The translations under genes and the position numbers were made by a program. A DNA stretch of 64,000 nt from contig NZ_CP125641.1 of NCBI RefSeq assembly GCF_030053155.1, positions 496,001 to 560,000 on the forward strand, read 5' to 3'. Position 1 is the first letter of the stretch. Every line of letters begins with the position of its first letter. Shown here in pieces: positions 1 through 8,725 of this stretch. The notes below the pieces were generated by a model, which worked only from the letters and a program-made list of their open reading frames with translations, did not search any database and was not told the DNA's origin. This stretch comes from Rhizobium sp. BT03 (GTDB lineage Bacteria; Pseudomonadota; Alphaproteobacteria; Rhizobiales; Rhizobiaceae).

Positions 1-109
1 CGCTTCCGAGCGGCTTGCAGCCGGACCGGCGATGTGCGACTTCCATTGCTTGCCCTGTCCGTCAAGATACCATCACAGTCGGTCGCTATGGACGTTACAT
101 GGAGGACGC

Positions 110-583
110 ATGGATAAGCCCTGGAAGATCAGCCGCGGACCGATTGCGGCAACCGAGCTCGACGTGGAGAAGGCAACCGCGATCAATATGCTGCTGATCC
201 GGCCGGTCGCCGTGCTTCCGGCCAAAGCGGGAGATCCGATCCGTCCATTTGCCGTCGGCCTTTTCAACGAACTCCGTCCGCTCTTGAAGCCTGATGCCGG
301 TGTCACGACGCTGCGGCGGGCGACCGCTGCCTATGTCCACTGCCGGCGCTACTATTTCGCCAGCGCCCAGCCCGATTCCATGCGCCATGACCTTGCCGGC
401 GACCCCGTCGAACCGCTGTCACCCGAAGACCGGATCGTCGCGCAAAAGCGCTTCCTGAGCCTCAAGCAGAGCACCGGCAAGGCTGAAGCGCCCGAGCAGG
501 CGGCACCGGTTCCCCCTCCCCTGCTGAGCAAAAGCGAACAGATCCGCGCGGCCCTTCTCGGCAAAAGGAACGCCGTCAGCTAG
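110..583 (+). CDS. ProQ/FinO-domain RNA-binding protein
   Basis: Predicted small RNA chaperone of 157 residues. Residues about 30-115 carry the ProQ/FinO pattern: a PFA-x-GL-x-EL stretch, an LRRAT helix, a YxxCRRYY segment and a final RHDLAGDPVEPL block. The basic tail with a proline-rich linker is typical of the family. The frame is open back to position 32, but the ATG at 110 follows GGAGG at the right distance and starts a more typical protein. FinO-type proteins control conjugation through antisense RNA, while chromosomal ProQ acts on many RNAs. Its closeness to the repABC genes fits a plasmid-borne regulator, but its target cannot be read from the sequence. Confidence 0.75.
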   Translation: MDKPWKISRGPIAATELDVEKATAINMLLIRPVAVLPAKAGDPIRPFAVGLFNELRPLLKPDAGVTTLRRATAAYVHCRRYYFASAQPDSMRHDLAGDPVEPLSPEDRIVAQKRFLSLKQSTGKAEAPEQAAPVPPPLLSKSEQIRAALLGKRNAVS

Positions 584-696
584 ATTCGTACGGTGCCGGA
601 TCGAAGAATAGAGCGCCATTTGTTCGGCGCTCTGTAAACGATTGCCGTGTCGACTCATCAAAACCTTCGTGTAGTCCTCAGTTTTTGCTTTACAGA

Positions 697-706
697 GCAT
701 TAATGC
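697..706. promoter_or_regulatory. Perfect 10-bp palindrome upstream of the peroxidase gene
   Basis: GCATTAATGC lies about 50 bases before the cytochrome c peroxidase start, inside the AT-rich part of an otherwise empty 174-base gap. It could be an operator, but no known consensus was recognised and a short palindrome can occur by chance. Confidence 0.25.
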
Positions 707-757
707 AATTGCGCTAATTTTAGCACCAACCAGAACCGGTTTGGACTTGCTAGAACG

Positions 758-1744
758 ATGCGTTTCCCGATTGCAGCTTCCCTCTTCGCATTGGCCGCGG
801 TCCAGCCCGGCGCGGCCGCCGATCTTTCCGCCTATAAACGGCCGCTGACGGTTCCTTTCCAGGGGGTGACGGCCTATTCCCCTCAGTTGGCGACGCTCGG
901 CAAGATGCTGTTCTTCGACCCCCGGCTTTCCGGCAACAAGAACATGACCTGCGCCAGCTGTCATAACCCGTCCTTCGGCTTCGAGACACCAGTGAAGACG
1001 CCGATCGGCGCGGCCAATACCGCGCTCGGGCGCCAGGCGCCGACGGTTCTGAACGTTGCCTGGGTCACGCCCTTCTTCTGGGACGGCCGCGCCCCGAACC
1101 TGGAGGAGCAGGCGGCGGGCCCGATCACCGCTGCCGCTGAGATGAACGGTAAGCTCGACGATGCCGTGAGCGAGATGCAGGACATACCCGGCTACAAGAA
1201 GTGGTTCGGCGAGGTCTTCCCCGACAAGGGCATTACCAAGGAGACGCTGCTGACGGCGATCGCCACTTATGAACGGACGGTGGTTTCCAACTGGTCGCCC
1301 TTCGACCGCTGGGTGGATGGCGACGAGAAAGCGGTCTCCGATAGCGCCAAGCGCGGCTTCGAGCTGTTCACCGGCACGGCTGGCTGTTCCGCCTGCCACT
1401 CGGGCTGGAATTTCACCGACAACAAGTTCCATGACATCGGCCTGCCGAGTGAGGATATCGGCCGCTACAAGATCGATGCGAGCAGCGCCGACAATAAATA
1501 CGCTTTCAAGACGCCCGGCCTGCGCAACACGCTCTACCGCGGTCCCTATATGCATGACGGCAGCCTGAAGAGCATGGACGAGGTGATCGTCCACTATGAA
1601 AGCGGTGGCGTCAGCCGTCCGTCGCTCGATCCCGACATGTCGCCCTTCCTGCTGACGGAAGAGGAGAGCAAGGATCTGATCGCCTTTCTGGAAACGCTGA
1701 CTGCCGAAAAGCAAGACATCCCCCTGCCGACGCTGCCGAACTGA
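758..1744 (+). CDS. Di-haem cytochrome c peroxidase (CcpA/MauG family)
   Basis: Periplasmic enzyme of 328 residues predicted to reduce hydrogen peroxide with electrons from cytochrome c. An N-terminal signal peptide (about 21 residues, ending AAA) is followed by two haem c attachment motifs, CASCH at residues 65-69 and CSACH at 210-214, each in its own cytochrome domain. The motifs [13 protein letters not shown] and YMHDGS are characteristic of the bacterial peroxidase/MauG family. It could instead be a MauG-like maturation enzyme, but no amine dehydrogenase gene is nearby. The chemoreceptor starts 11 bases after its stop, so the two are probably co-transcribed. Confidence 0.85.
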   Translation: MRFPIAASLFALAAVQPGAAADLSAYKRPLTVPFQGVTAYSPQLATLGKMLFFDPRLSGNKNMTCASCHNPSFGFETPVKTPIGAANTALGRQAPTVLNVAWVTPFFWDGRAPNLEEQAAGPITAAAEMNGKLDDAVSEMQDIPGYKKWFGEVFPDKGITKETLLTAIATYERTVVSNWSPFDRWVDGDEKAVSDSAKRGFELFTGTAGCSACHSGWNFTDNKFHDIGLPSEDIGRYKIDASSADNKYAFKTPGLRNTLYRGPYMHDGSLKSMDEVIVHYESGGVSRPSLDPDMSPFLLTEEESKDLIAFLETLTAEKQDIPLPTLPN

Positions 1745-1754
1745 GGTGCAGGCA

Positions 1755-3557
1755 ATGAAACTCTCCATCCGCATGCAGATACTCATCCCCATGGTGGCCA
1801 CGATCATCGTCGGCTTCGGCAGCGCATTCCTGATCGGCTACCAGGCGATCACCGGCCAGACCCGGGTCGCCGCGGTCGTGCAGGAGGCGGTGAACGCCAA
1901 GCTGGCCTCCGCCCAAATCGAACAGCAGTTCAGGCAAGCGACATCGGTCGTCGACCGAGTGCTGTCGATGACGAATTTCGTCTCTGCGGCCGAGGTCAAG
2001 ACCGAATTCGACAAGAGCAACGGCGCGCTGACGCAATCGCTCGACGAGCTCGGCGGCATCGATCTCGCGACCTCGCTGACTGAAGGCGTGCGCTCGCTGC
2101 GCCAGGCGCATGATGTCTGGGAAAAAGACGTCAAGGTCAGCCTCGGCCTGCAGCCGGCGGACGAAGTGCCGACGGCCGAGAAGCTGGCGCGTTCGCAGCA
2201 GGCGATCCTGACCGGGATTGCCGCCGTCAACGCCATCGTCGATAGGATCGCGACCGAGAGTGTGGCCGACGCCGGCAGTGCGCTGGAGACGAAGATCGAA
2301 ATCGAGCTGGCCTTGGCGGGCCTTGCCGCGATCATCGGCCTTGGCATTCTGATCGCCATCGCCCGACATGTGTCGCGCCCGATCCAGCGCATCACCCAAT
2401 CCATGCAGGCGCTCGCGAGCGGCGAGACCGACAAGGCGATCCCCTATGCGGGGCGCCGCGACGAGATCGGCCTGATGGCCGGTTCGGTGGAAGTCTTCCG
2501 TCAGAATGCCATCGCCCGCACCCGGCTCGAAAACGAGGCGGAGGAGAACCGGCGGCTGGCGGAAGCAAACCGGCTGGCCGACCAAGAGCGGGCGGAGGCG
2601 AGCGCGGCCGAGCGGCTGACGATTGCCACGTCGGGGCTGGCGGCCGGGCTGAAGCGGCTCGCGGAGGGCGACCTCGCTTTCAAGCTCTCGGACCGGTTCG
2701 CGCCGGAATTCGAACCGCTCCGGCATGATTTCAACGCCTCCATCGAGCAGCTCGGCGGCACGCTGCTTTCCGTCTCCGAAAGCGTATCGATCATCAATTC
2801 CGGCACCCGCGAGATCAGCAACGGCTCCAACGAACTCTCCGGCCGCACCGAGCGGCAGGCGGCGACGCTCGAACAGACCGCTGCGGCACTGAGCGCCGTG
2901 ACCGCCAAGGTGACGGAAGCTTCCAAGATCGCCGACGAGGCCCGCGGCGTCGCCGACAGCGCCAATCGCAGCGCCGTGGCTTCAGGCAAGGTGGTGGCCC
3001 AGACGGTCGAGGCCATGGGGCAGATCGAGGAATCGTCCAAGCAGATCAACAATATCATCGCCGTCATCGACCAGATTGCCTTCCAGACCAACCTCTTGGC
3101 ACTGAATGCCGGCGTCGAGGCGGCCCGGGCCGGCGAGGCCGGCAAGGGTTTCGCCGTCGTTGCCCAGGAAGTGCGCGAACTGGCGCAACGTTCGGCCCAG
3201 GCAGCCAAGGAGATCAAGGAGTTGATCGGGCGGTCGTCCGCCAAGGTCAGTACCGGCGTCGAACTGGTCAGCCAGACCGGCGCAGCCCTTGGCGACATCG
3301 GCCGCTTCATCGTCGATATCAACCGGTTCATGGAAGCCCTGGCAGGCGCGGCGCGCGAGCAGTCGATCAACCTGTCGGAAGTCAATGCGGCCATGCACCA
3401 ACTCGACCAGGTGACCCAGCAAAATGCTGCGATGGTGGAAGAAACCACGGCAGCCAGCGTGACGCTCGCCGGCGAAGCCGAACGCCTGCGCGAACTGGTC
3501 ACCCAGTTCGAACTGGGCAGGGACTCCGGGACGAGGATCTATCGCGACGCGGCCTGA
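1755..3557 (+). CDS. Methyl-accepting chemotaxis protein
   Basis: Transmembrane chemoreceptor of 600 residues. It has an N-terminal membrane helix, a helical periplasmic sensor, a second membrane helix at about residues 182-202, a HAMP domain starting at SRPIQRITQ, a second HAMP-like unit near 300-345, and a long cytoplasmic coiled coil. The conserved hairpin tip ([21 protein letters not shown]) falls near residue 440. The C-terminus has no NWETF pentapeptide for CheR/CheB tethering. The ATG at 1755 was preferred over a GTG at 1746 because of its better-spaced AGG. It is paralogous to the receptor at 55.9 kb. The ligand is unknown. Confidence 0.9.
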   Translation: MKLSIRMQILIPMVATIIVGFGSAFLIGYQAITGQTRVAAVVQEAVNAKLASAQIEQQFRQATSVVDRVLSMTNFVSAAEVKTEFDKSNGALTQSLDELGGIDLATSLTEGVRSLRQAHDVWEKDVKVSLGLQPADEVPTAEKLARSQQAILTGIAAVNAIVDRIATESVADAGSALETKIEIELALAGLAAIIGLGILIAIARHVSRPIQRITQSMQALASGETDKAIPYAGRRDEIGLMAGSVEVFRQNAIARTRLENEAEENRRLAEANRLADQERAEASAAERLTIATSGLAAGLKRLAEGDLAFKLSDRFAPEFEPLRHDFNASIEQLGGTLLSVSESVSIINSGTREISNGSNELSGRTERQAATLEQTAAALSAVTAKVTEASKIADEARGVADSANRSAVASGKVVAQTVEAMGQIEESSKQINNIIAVIDQIAFQTNLLALNAGVEAARAGEAGKGFAVVAQEVRELAQRSAQAAKEIKELIGRSSAKVSTGVELVSQTGAALGDIGRFIVDINRFMEALAGAAREQSINLSEVNAAMHQLDQVTQQNAAMVEETTAASVTLAGEAERLRELVTQFELGRDSGTRIYRDAA

Positions 3558-3617
3558 ACGTGGGGTTGGCGAGCGAACCCGATCTCGGATTTTGAGAGAC
3601 GTGACGTTCAGTGCCGG

Positions 3618-4112
3618 TCAGCTAGGCTTGTCTCCGAGCTCATAGCCGCTGACGTCCTCACTCAGAGATGTCAACCGATCGAGCGCCAAGGTTCGCTTGG
3701 TGTCCCGAGCTGCCTTGAATGCCGCAACATCCGTTGCTCTCAAACGGCGGTGACTGCCAACCATTTCCGCCGGAAGCTCCCCCGCATCGACCAATCGAAC
3801 CAGATACTGCCTGGAAACATTGAGAATGTCGGCCGCAGCCTGAGTTGACAGCATCTCTTCGTCCGGCAGAACCGTTACAGGGCGGCCCTCCGCGAGAAGC
3901 TCGGCCGCCTGATACATGATCTCGGCCAATGCATGAGGCACTTCTAGACGCTCGCCATCGGCGTCGACGACCTGAACACTCCCCTGCCGCTTTCTGGATG
4001 TCGCCCGTAAAAGCGATGCTATACGAGCAGCTGCCGATCTCTCGGGTGCTGGAACAACATTCGGCGTTCCGGGAGGATTCTTATCCTGCGATGTGCGATG
4101 TGTTATGGCCAT
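3618..4112 (-). CDS. Helix-turn-helix antitoxin (excisionase-type fold)
   Basis: Probable DNA-binding antitoxin of about 164 residues. The central part (TQAAADILNVSRQYLVRLVDAGELPAEMVGSHRRL, here described only by its ends) is an excisionase/MerR-like winged helix of the sort paired with PIN-domain toxins. No start has a convincing ribosome site. The ATG at 4112 is chosen; ATGs at 4166 and 4214 would lengthen it, the last overlapping the toxin. In the usual pair the two genes run in the same direction, but here the antitoxin faces away from the toxin, head to head. It stays open although its partner is broken. Confidence 0.65.
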   Translation of the reverse strand: MAITHRTSQDKNPPGTPNVVPAPERSAAARIASLLRATSRKRQGSVQVVDADGERLEVPHALAEIMYQAAELLAEGRPVTVLPDEEMLSTQAAADILNVSRQYLVRLVDAGELPAEMVGSHRRLRATDVAAFKAARDTKRTLALDRLTSLSEDVSGYELGDKPS

Positions 4113-4188
4113 GTCGAGAATATGGCGCGCAAACGCTATAAACGCAACTGGCTTCCTTTGTGCCATCGGAAATTTCGCATGAGTGCTT

Positions 4189-4765
4189 ATGTTCGTCGCT
4201 GTTCTTGATGCCAATGTTCTTTTCCCATGCTGCTGCGAGATACTCTGCTGCGCGTGGCGTCAGAAGGTTGTTTTCGGGTTCACTGGTCGCCTCGTATTCT
4301 GGAAGAATGACCCGGAACTTGGTCAGCGATTACGGTATGGATCCTTCCAGAGCCGAAGCGTTGCGAACTGTTATGGAGGCGGCATTTCCTGAGGCGAATG
4401 CGGAAGGCTGGGAAGACATCGAGCCGGCCATGCGAAATGATCCGAAGGATCGACATGTCGTCGCGGCGGCGGTTGCTGCAGAAGCTACAATTATCGTGAC
4501 CTCAAACATCCGCGATTTCGATAATATGCCCGACGGCATTGTTGCCATGACCTCTGATGAATTTCTCACCGAAACCTTCGCGAGAAACGAGACGAAGGTG
4601 CTAAGGGCGCTTACTTTGCAAGCCGCCGCCTATCGACGACCAACGTTGACCGTAAGCGAGCTCATCGAAAGACTCGCACTCACCTCCCCCCGTTTTGCCG
4701 AGCAGACACTCCAGGCTCTTTCCCGACGTTCACCTGCTCGCCACGCGCCTCCAGCAGAACTTTAA
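4189..4765 (+). pseudogene. PIN-domain (VapC-like) toxin, broken by two 1-base losses
   Basis: The PIN ribonuclease sequence can be followed through three reading frames. LDANVLFP, with the first acidic residue, is in one frame up to about 4226. MLLRDTLLRVASEG...HWSPRILEE continues in the next frame and ends at a TGA at 4308. MTRNLVSDYG through PKDRHVVAAAV and IVTSNIRDFD continues in the third frame to the end. Restoring one A at about 4227 and one A at about 4307 would give a continuous protein of about 192 residues, normal for this family. As it stands no full-length toxin can be made. Its 3' end overlaps the end of repC by 86 bases in the opposite direction. Sequencing error at both sites is an alternative. 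Confidence 0.75.
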
Positions 4766-6029
4766 ACCGGTCCTCCGACCGCAACAGCGCCATCAGCATA
4801 GGACCGAGCGCGAATTCGCCGCGTTCGGCGCGTCGCGTCAGGTCCCTGAGATAACCGCCGGCGGAGTTGATGCGCCCTCCCCGCTGCAAAATACAAGCCA
4901 TGACGGCGGCGGCGTTCTCGGGGCCCATCACCGAGGCCGCTTCCTCATAGGCCGATGCGCTGACGGCCAGTATCGAGCGCACGACGATCGCCGCCATCGT
5001 GAGGTCCCGCCAGCTGGCGACCGTGCCACCTGGCCCGTAGTCGACAATATCAGGGCAGGCCTGGAGAACCGTGCCGAGCGGGAAGGATTTCAATCCTGCG
5101 GCATTTGTCCGGGCAATGGCCCGCGATCCCTCCCCGTCCTTCCCAGCCATTCCGGTTTCACGGCTTCTCAGCCCTGCTCTCGGCTGGTGATCCGGCTTCG
5201 CCTCCTGCCGCGGTTCCAAGCCCGGTTCAGATTCAGATATGGATTCGGGATTCGAATTCTGTATGTGGCGCTCAATCCGGGATTCATTGGTGCTCGTTAT
5301 CTGAATTTTTCCATGCAATTCCAACATGTTGACGATGTCGTGGCGCGCCGTCTCGAGTTCTTCGAGGATCGGCGGGAGGTTTTCGGGCGTTGCCGCCCTC
5401 GGAATGCGCTGCAGGAGTGCCTGGAACATCGAAGAGATGCGTTCCCAGTCGCCCGGAACCGCTTCCGCGACGGCTGTGGAAATGAGCTTGGCGATGTCGC
5501 GCCGGCAGATGGTCAGCCGCTCTTTTGTTGCGCGCAGCATCTGCCGGTCGGCGGCAAGGCGGGCGGCGATCGCTTCGATCTCGGTGGCGCGGGCAAGAAG
5601 CGGCGCCAGGCTGAAGCCATAGGCCTCGTCGACCCCGCCTTCCCTGTTGCGGCGGATATAGCGCTTGCCGTTCGGACTGTCCTTGCGGGAGATAAGTCCG
5701 GCCTCGACGAGACCGGCGAGATGCCGGCGCAATGTCGCGGCCGCCATGCCGCGTGCCCTGAGGCAAAGCTGCATGTTCGAGGGAAAGACGACCAGGCTTT
5801 TTTCGCCGGACAGCTCGTCGCCGGGAAAAAATGTCAGCAGCGCATCGAGTACCGTCAGCGCACGATCGCTGACGCCGAGACCCGCCCGGGCCTCGCAGAC
5901 CGATCTGAACAGCTTCCACTTGTTGCGCCGCGTCCCGGCTCCGATCGCTTCGCCGCGCCGCTGTTTCAGCAGCATGCCAAGCGTCATCGGCCGCCGCCCG
6001 AAGGGCGTCGTCACAGATTCACTCTCCAT
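4680..6029 (-). CDS. repC: Plasmid replication initiator RepC
   Basis: Initiator of repABC plasmids, 449 residues, which binds the origin inside its own gene. The N-terminus TTPFGRRPMTLGML is the hallmark of RepC. A winged-helix region follows (SNMQLCLRARGMAAATLRR), then an acidic, Ser/Glu-rich linker at about residues 240-290, and a C-terminal domain ending RSEDRFKVLLEAR. The ATG at 6029 has GAAGG eight bases upstream; in-frame TTG and GTG codons at 6044 and 6038 are less likely. It is the last gene of repA-repB-repC and is separated from repB by a 211-base gap holding the antisense RNA. Its expression is expected to be limited by that RNA. Confidence 0.93.
   Translation of the reverse strand: MESESVTTPFGRRPMTLGMLLKQRRGEAIGAGTRRNKWKLFRSVCEARAGLGVSDRALTVLDALLTFFPGDELSGEKSLVVFPSNMQLCLRARGMAAATLRRHLAGLVEAGLISRKDSPNGKRYIRRNREGGVDEAYGFSLAPLLARATEIEAIAARLAADRQMLRATKERLTICRRDIAKLISTAVAEAVPGDWERISSMFQALLQRIPRAATPENLPPILEELETARHDIVNMLELHGKIQITSTNESRIERHIQNSNPESISESEPGLEPRQEAKPDHQPRAGLRSRETGMAGKDGEGSRAIARTNAAGLKSFPLGTVLQACPDIVDYGPGGTVASWRDLTMAAIVVRSILAVSASAYEEAASVMGPENAAAVMACILQRGGRINSAGGYLRDLTRRAERGEFALGPMLMALLRSEDRFKVLLEARGEQVNVGKEPGVSARQNGGR
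5225..5320. other. Putative replication origin (AT-rich segment inside repC)
   Basis: Within repC the base composition drops to a clearly AT-rich stretch with repeated GGATTC/GAATTC-like words, coding the variable Asn/Ser/Glu linker. In studied repABC plasmids oriV lies in an AT-rich region in the middle of repC, which fits this position. The call rests on composition and position only. Confidence 0.4.
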
Positions 6030-6141
6030 TTCCTTCACCTTCAATCAGGCAAAAGAAATCCGCTCACCGAAACGATGCGAGGAAAAAAGTGCTGCAGCGT
6101 CTTTTACGTGTCTGAAAAGGCGCAGGGGCGCTGCAGGACTC

Positions 6142-6170
6142 TTGACTGGGATTCGTGAAAATGCGATTCT
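6142..6170 (+). promoter_or_regulatory. Candidate promoter of the repC antisense RNA
   Basis: TTGACT at 6142-6147 is a good -35 box, and a weak -10 (GATTCT) follows after 17 bases. It points opposite to repABC, into the repB-repC gap and towards the terminator at 6193-6234. Confidence 0.5.
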
Positions 6171-6172
6171 CT

Positions 6173-6232
6173 GTCTTGCTTAAGGATAGGAGAAGGGCTT
6201 CCACGACTCAGGTCATTTGGGGGCCTTTTTCT
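6173..6232 (+). ncRNA. Antisense countertranscript RNA (ctRNA/incA) between repB and repC
   Basis: repABC plasmids encode a small RNA, opposite to and between repB and repC, that pairs with the repC leader, lowers RepC synthesis and causes incompatibility. Here the gap on the opposite strand has a promoter-like pair at 6142-6170 and, 25-60 bases on, a stem-loop followed by a T-rich run. The predicted RNA of about 60 bases is the usual size. The 5' end is estimated, not seen. Confidence 0.6.
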
Positions 6233-6234
6233 TT
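6193..6234 (+). terminator. Rho-independent terminator of the ctRNA
   Basis: AAGGGCTTCC (6193-6202) can pair with GGGGGCCTTT (6219-6228) over ten positions, including three G-U pairs, around a 16-base loop. The run TTTTTCTTTT follows. On the repC side the same bases form the leader hairpin. Confidence 0.65.
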
Positions 6235-6240
6235 TGCGGT

Positions 6241-7215
6241 TTAGTCTCCTTGTTTGCTCTCCTCGGCGAGGAATTGCTCATAGAGCGCATCCAGCCTGCT
6301 GGAGAGAAATTCCCCGAAGCGGCCGGCATTCCTCGCTTTCATCGAGAGCGAGAACGCCTTGCCGTCATTCTTCATTTCCGCCTGGACCGCCTTATCTAGC
6401 GGCTGCCATTTGACCTTCCTTGCCGCGGCGGTTTTCTTCACCGGCCGCGCGCTTTTGTTCAGCGCCGCATAGAGCGTTTCGAAACGTTTGTCGGAAGGTA
6501 ACTGATGAAAGCTGTCGTCTTGCAAGACCTGGGCGACACTTGCCGCATTGGCCGATTTGCCGGCGAGCAGCGAAAGCTCCACCCAGCGTTCGCGGCCGAT
6601 GCCGGGTGCTGGGCCGATCGCCTGGACGACCTTCGGCGAGATGCGATCCATCACTGAAATCATCTTCGAGATCGACGCCGCATTGGCGGCAAGGGCTGTT
6701 GAAATGACCTCCCTGTCGTAACCGAGTTCTTCCAGCCGCCCGGCGAAGAGCGCGCGCTCGATGAAAGTGAGATCGGCGCGGGCCGAGTTCTCCTGGCCCT
6801 GGGCGATGACATGGGTGCGGTCGTCGACCGCTTTGACGACCGCCCTGACATTGCGGCCGAGTTCGCGGGCGGCGCGCAGCCGCCGGTGGCCGAAGACGAC
6901 TTGATAGTGTCCGTCGATCTTGCCGTGAGGGCGCACCAGAATGGGCGTATCCTGCCCGCGCACACGGATCGCTTCGACCAGCGCGCGGAATTCCTCGTCA
7001 TCCTCGGACAGGCGGTCCTTGACGAAGGAGACCTCGACGACATCGGGGTCGAGATCGACGACCGCTTCGCCCTCCAGGAATTTTTCCGCCTGCTTGGCGA
7101 GCTCATCCAGCGAGCGGACGAGCGAGCGGCCTGCCCCGCGCATCGGATAGCTCGGCGCGCCTGCATTCTCGTCAGGCATGTCGGCTAGCCCTTCCAGCAG
7201 ATTCTTTCGTGCCAT
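6241..7215 (-). CDS. repB: Plasmid partition protein RepB (ParB family)
   Basis: Centromere-binding partition protein of 324 residues. It shows the ParB nuclease-like N-domain (FVKDRLSEDDEEFRALVEAI, then GQDTPILVRPH and VFGHRRLRAARELG), followed by a helix-turn-helix region near residues 150-200 (TFIERALFAGRLEELGY) and a C-terminal dimerisation part. The ATG at 7215 has GGAGG five bases upstream and was preferred over the GTG just before it. It follows repA by 68 bases, a gap holding two palindromes that may be RepB binding sites. With RepA it should segregate the plasmid and repress the operon. Confidence 0.93.
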   Translation of the reverse strand: MARKNLLEGLADMPDENAGAPSYPMRGAGRSLVRSLDELAKQAEKFLEGEAVVDLDPDVVEVSFVKDRLSEDDEEFRALVEAIRVRGQDTPILVRPHGKIDGHYQVVFGHRRLRAARELGRNVRAVVKAVDDRTHVIAQGQENSARADLTFIERALFAGRLEELGYDREVISTALAANAASISKMISVMDRISPKVVQAIGPAPGIGRERWVELSLLAGKSANAASVAQVLQDDSFHQLPSDKRFETLYAALNKSARPVKKTAAARKVKWQPLDKAVQAEMKNDGKAFSLSMKARNAGRFGEFLSSRLDALYEQFLAEESKQGD

Positions 7216-7235
7216 CACGTCCTCCGATTGCGGTC

Positions 7236-7247
7236 AATCAATTGATT
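7236..7247. repeat. Perfect 12-bp palindrome between repA and repB
   Basis: AATCAATTGATT is self-complementary over its whole length and sits 20 bases before the repB start. The gap between repA and repB often carries partition sites, but this does not match the usual parS form GTT-N4-GC-N4-AAC. Confidence 0.4.
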
Positions 7248-7266
7248 CGGTTCAAGGAAAAAGCGA

Positions 7267-7284
7267 ATTTGTCAGCCGACAAAT
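7267..7284. repeat. 18-bp inverted repeat at the repA stop (candidate parS-like site)
   Basis: ATTTGTC and GACAAAT form perfect 7-base arms around AGCC. The right arm overlaps the repA stop codon by one base. Its place between the two partition genes makes it a candidate RepB binding site, although the classical repABC parS consensus is not matched. Confidence 0.4.
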
Positions 7285-8492
7285 CACCGCCCCCATGCCC
7301 GATGAATAAGCTCGGCGATCTCTGCATTGACGGCGTCCATCGCCTCCAGCGCCCGGTCATAGGTTCCCCGGTTCATCGACGATCGCTCGACCTCATAGAG
7401 CGTCTGCTTGGTGATCCCGGCATCCGAGATCGCCGTCGACTTGACCATCTGGTGCTTCAGCATGAACTCGTGGAACATCGTCGACATGAAGCCGACCATC
7501 TGCGCCTGCGGCACGTCGGTCGGTTCGTAGCGGGTGATGAGATAGCGATACCAGGAGAGGTTCACTTCGGCGCCGGCCGCACGGATCGGCTTCAGGATGC
7601 CGCCGAGCATCAGCAGGAACTGGCCCATCGACATGACGTCGAGCATCTGCGGATGAATGGTGATCAGCACGCTGGTCGCCGCCGTCAGCGCCGTCAGCGT
7701 GAGGTAGCCGAGCTGCGGCGGGCAGTCGATGACGACGACATCATAGCGGTCATCGACCTCGGCGAGCGCCCGCGAAATGCGGGTGAAGAAGGTCTTGCCG
7801 TCATTGCTCGACTTATCGGCCATCGCCAGCGGCGTATCGTATTCGTATTCCTGCAGGTCGAGATTGGCCGGCACGATATCGAGGCCGGGAAAATTCGTCT
7901 TATGGATGATCTCGGAGAGCTTCTTTTTCTCGCCGTCGTAGCGGATCGCTTCATAAAGCGACGAGGCCTGATCGAATTCCGGCTGGAAGCCGTGCAGGGA
8001 TGACAGCGATGCCTGCGGATCGAGATCGACGGCAAGTACGCGGTGGCCGGTCAGCGCCAGATGCTGGGCGAGGTGGGCAGCGGTCGTCGTCTTGCCCGAG
8101 CCGCCCTTGAAATTGACGACCGCCAGTACCTGCAGCTTCTCATGGCTGCGCCTATGGGGAACATACATGCGGCTCTCGGAGCGGCCGTGCGCATCGAGAT
8201 AGCGGCGCAGCTCCAGCATCTGCTCGGCGCTATAGGAGCGGCGCCCCGAAGCCGAGGTCTGCGGGCGGGGGCCTTTGCCTTCGAGATGCAGCTTCTTCAG
8301 CGTGCTTTGCGAGGCGCCGACATAATTGGCGACCTCCGCCAGGGAGAAGCTGCGCAGTGTCTTCTTTGCATTGGGCGGAAAGCGCTGCACGCTGAGCAGA
8401 TGCAGCTTCTTTGAAATCACGTCGCCATGCTCAAGGATCTGATCCTCGAAATGCAACGGCGCCTTGTTCAAGGCGGTCAAATTAGCGTTCAT
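7284..8492 (-). CDS. repA: Plasmid partition ATPase RepA (ParA family)
   Basis: Walker-type ATPase of 402 residues that works with RepB in plasmid segregation and represses the repABC promoter. A helix-turn-helix region (LAEVANYVGASQSTLKK) precedes the deviant Walker A, FKGGSGKTTTA, then DLDPQASLS and the Walker B region VVVIDCPPQLG. The open frame runs to 8576, but the ATG at 8492 (MNANLTALNK) gives the normal RepA length; its ribosome site is weak. An inverted repeat about 90 bases upstream is a likely operator. First gene of the repABC operon. Confidence 0.93.
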   Translation of the reverse strand: MNANLTALNKAPLHFEDQILEHGDVISKKLHLLSVQRFPPNAKKTLRSFSLAEVANYVGASQSTLKKLHLEGKGPRPQTSASGRRSYSAEQMLELRRYLDAHGRSESRMYVPHRRSHEKLQVLAVVNFKGGSGKTTTAAHLAQHLALTGHRVLAVDLDPQASLSSLHGFQPEFDQASSLYEAIRYDGEKKKLSEIIHKTNFPGLDIVPANLDLQEYEYDTPLAMADKSSNDGKTFFTRISRALAEVDDRYDVVVIDCPPQLGYLTLTALTAATSVLITIHPQMLDVMSMGQFLLMLGGILKPIRAAGAEVNLSWYRYLITRYEPTDVPQAQMVGFMSTMFHEFMLKHQMVKSTAISDAGITKQTLYEVERSSMNRGTYDRALEAMDAVNAEIAELIHRAWGR

Positions 8493-8583
8493 CGGCAGCA
8501 ATCTTTTCGGATAACGATTTTCGGGATCAAAAGCCCTTCTAACCGTTATTATCAGCGATTCTCCGATGCCGGCCAAGAATTTT

Positions 8584-8605
8584 AAGGTTAACGCATATTA
8601 ACCTT
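8584..8605. promoter_or_regulatory. Inverted repeat upstream of repA (probable RepA/RepB operator)
   Basis: AAGGTTAA and TTAACCTT are perfect 8-base arms around CGCATA. The site lies in the AT-rich region upstream of repA where the operon promoter and autoregulatory operator are expected. The core (GTT...GC...AAC) resembles the repABC parS form but the spacing is off by one base. Confidence 0.5.
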
Positions 8606-8658
8606 TTCGGCGCTGGTTCAAGCACTTGGCCGTCTCATGAAGCGTTAAGAGTTTTCGG

Positions 8659-8689
8659 GGCCGGGGGCGCGTCTTCCGCGCCCCCGGCC
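8659..8689. terminator. Strong GC hairpin between the sugar operon and repA
   Basis: Perfect 13-bp stem (GGCCGGGGGCGCG and its complement) with the 5-base loop TCTTC. It lies between the end of the ABC operon and repA, which are both read on the minus strand, so it could stop read-through into the replication genes. No T run follows on either strand, so it is not a classical terminator. Confidence 0.4.
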
Positions 8690-8725
8690 GCCACCCGGCC
8701 GAAGGGGAGGGGGCATTCGGCGGGC

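Noticed and set aside
419..1807. 462-residue minus-strand frame opposite the peroxidase gene
   Set aside because: Spans the end of one gene and all of another in antisense; no family likeness.
4695..6158. 487-residue plus-strand frame opposite repC
   Set aside because: Antisense shadow of repC; only the short ctRNA is expected on this strand, and that in the gap beyond.
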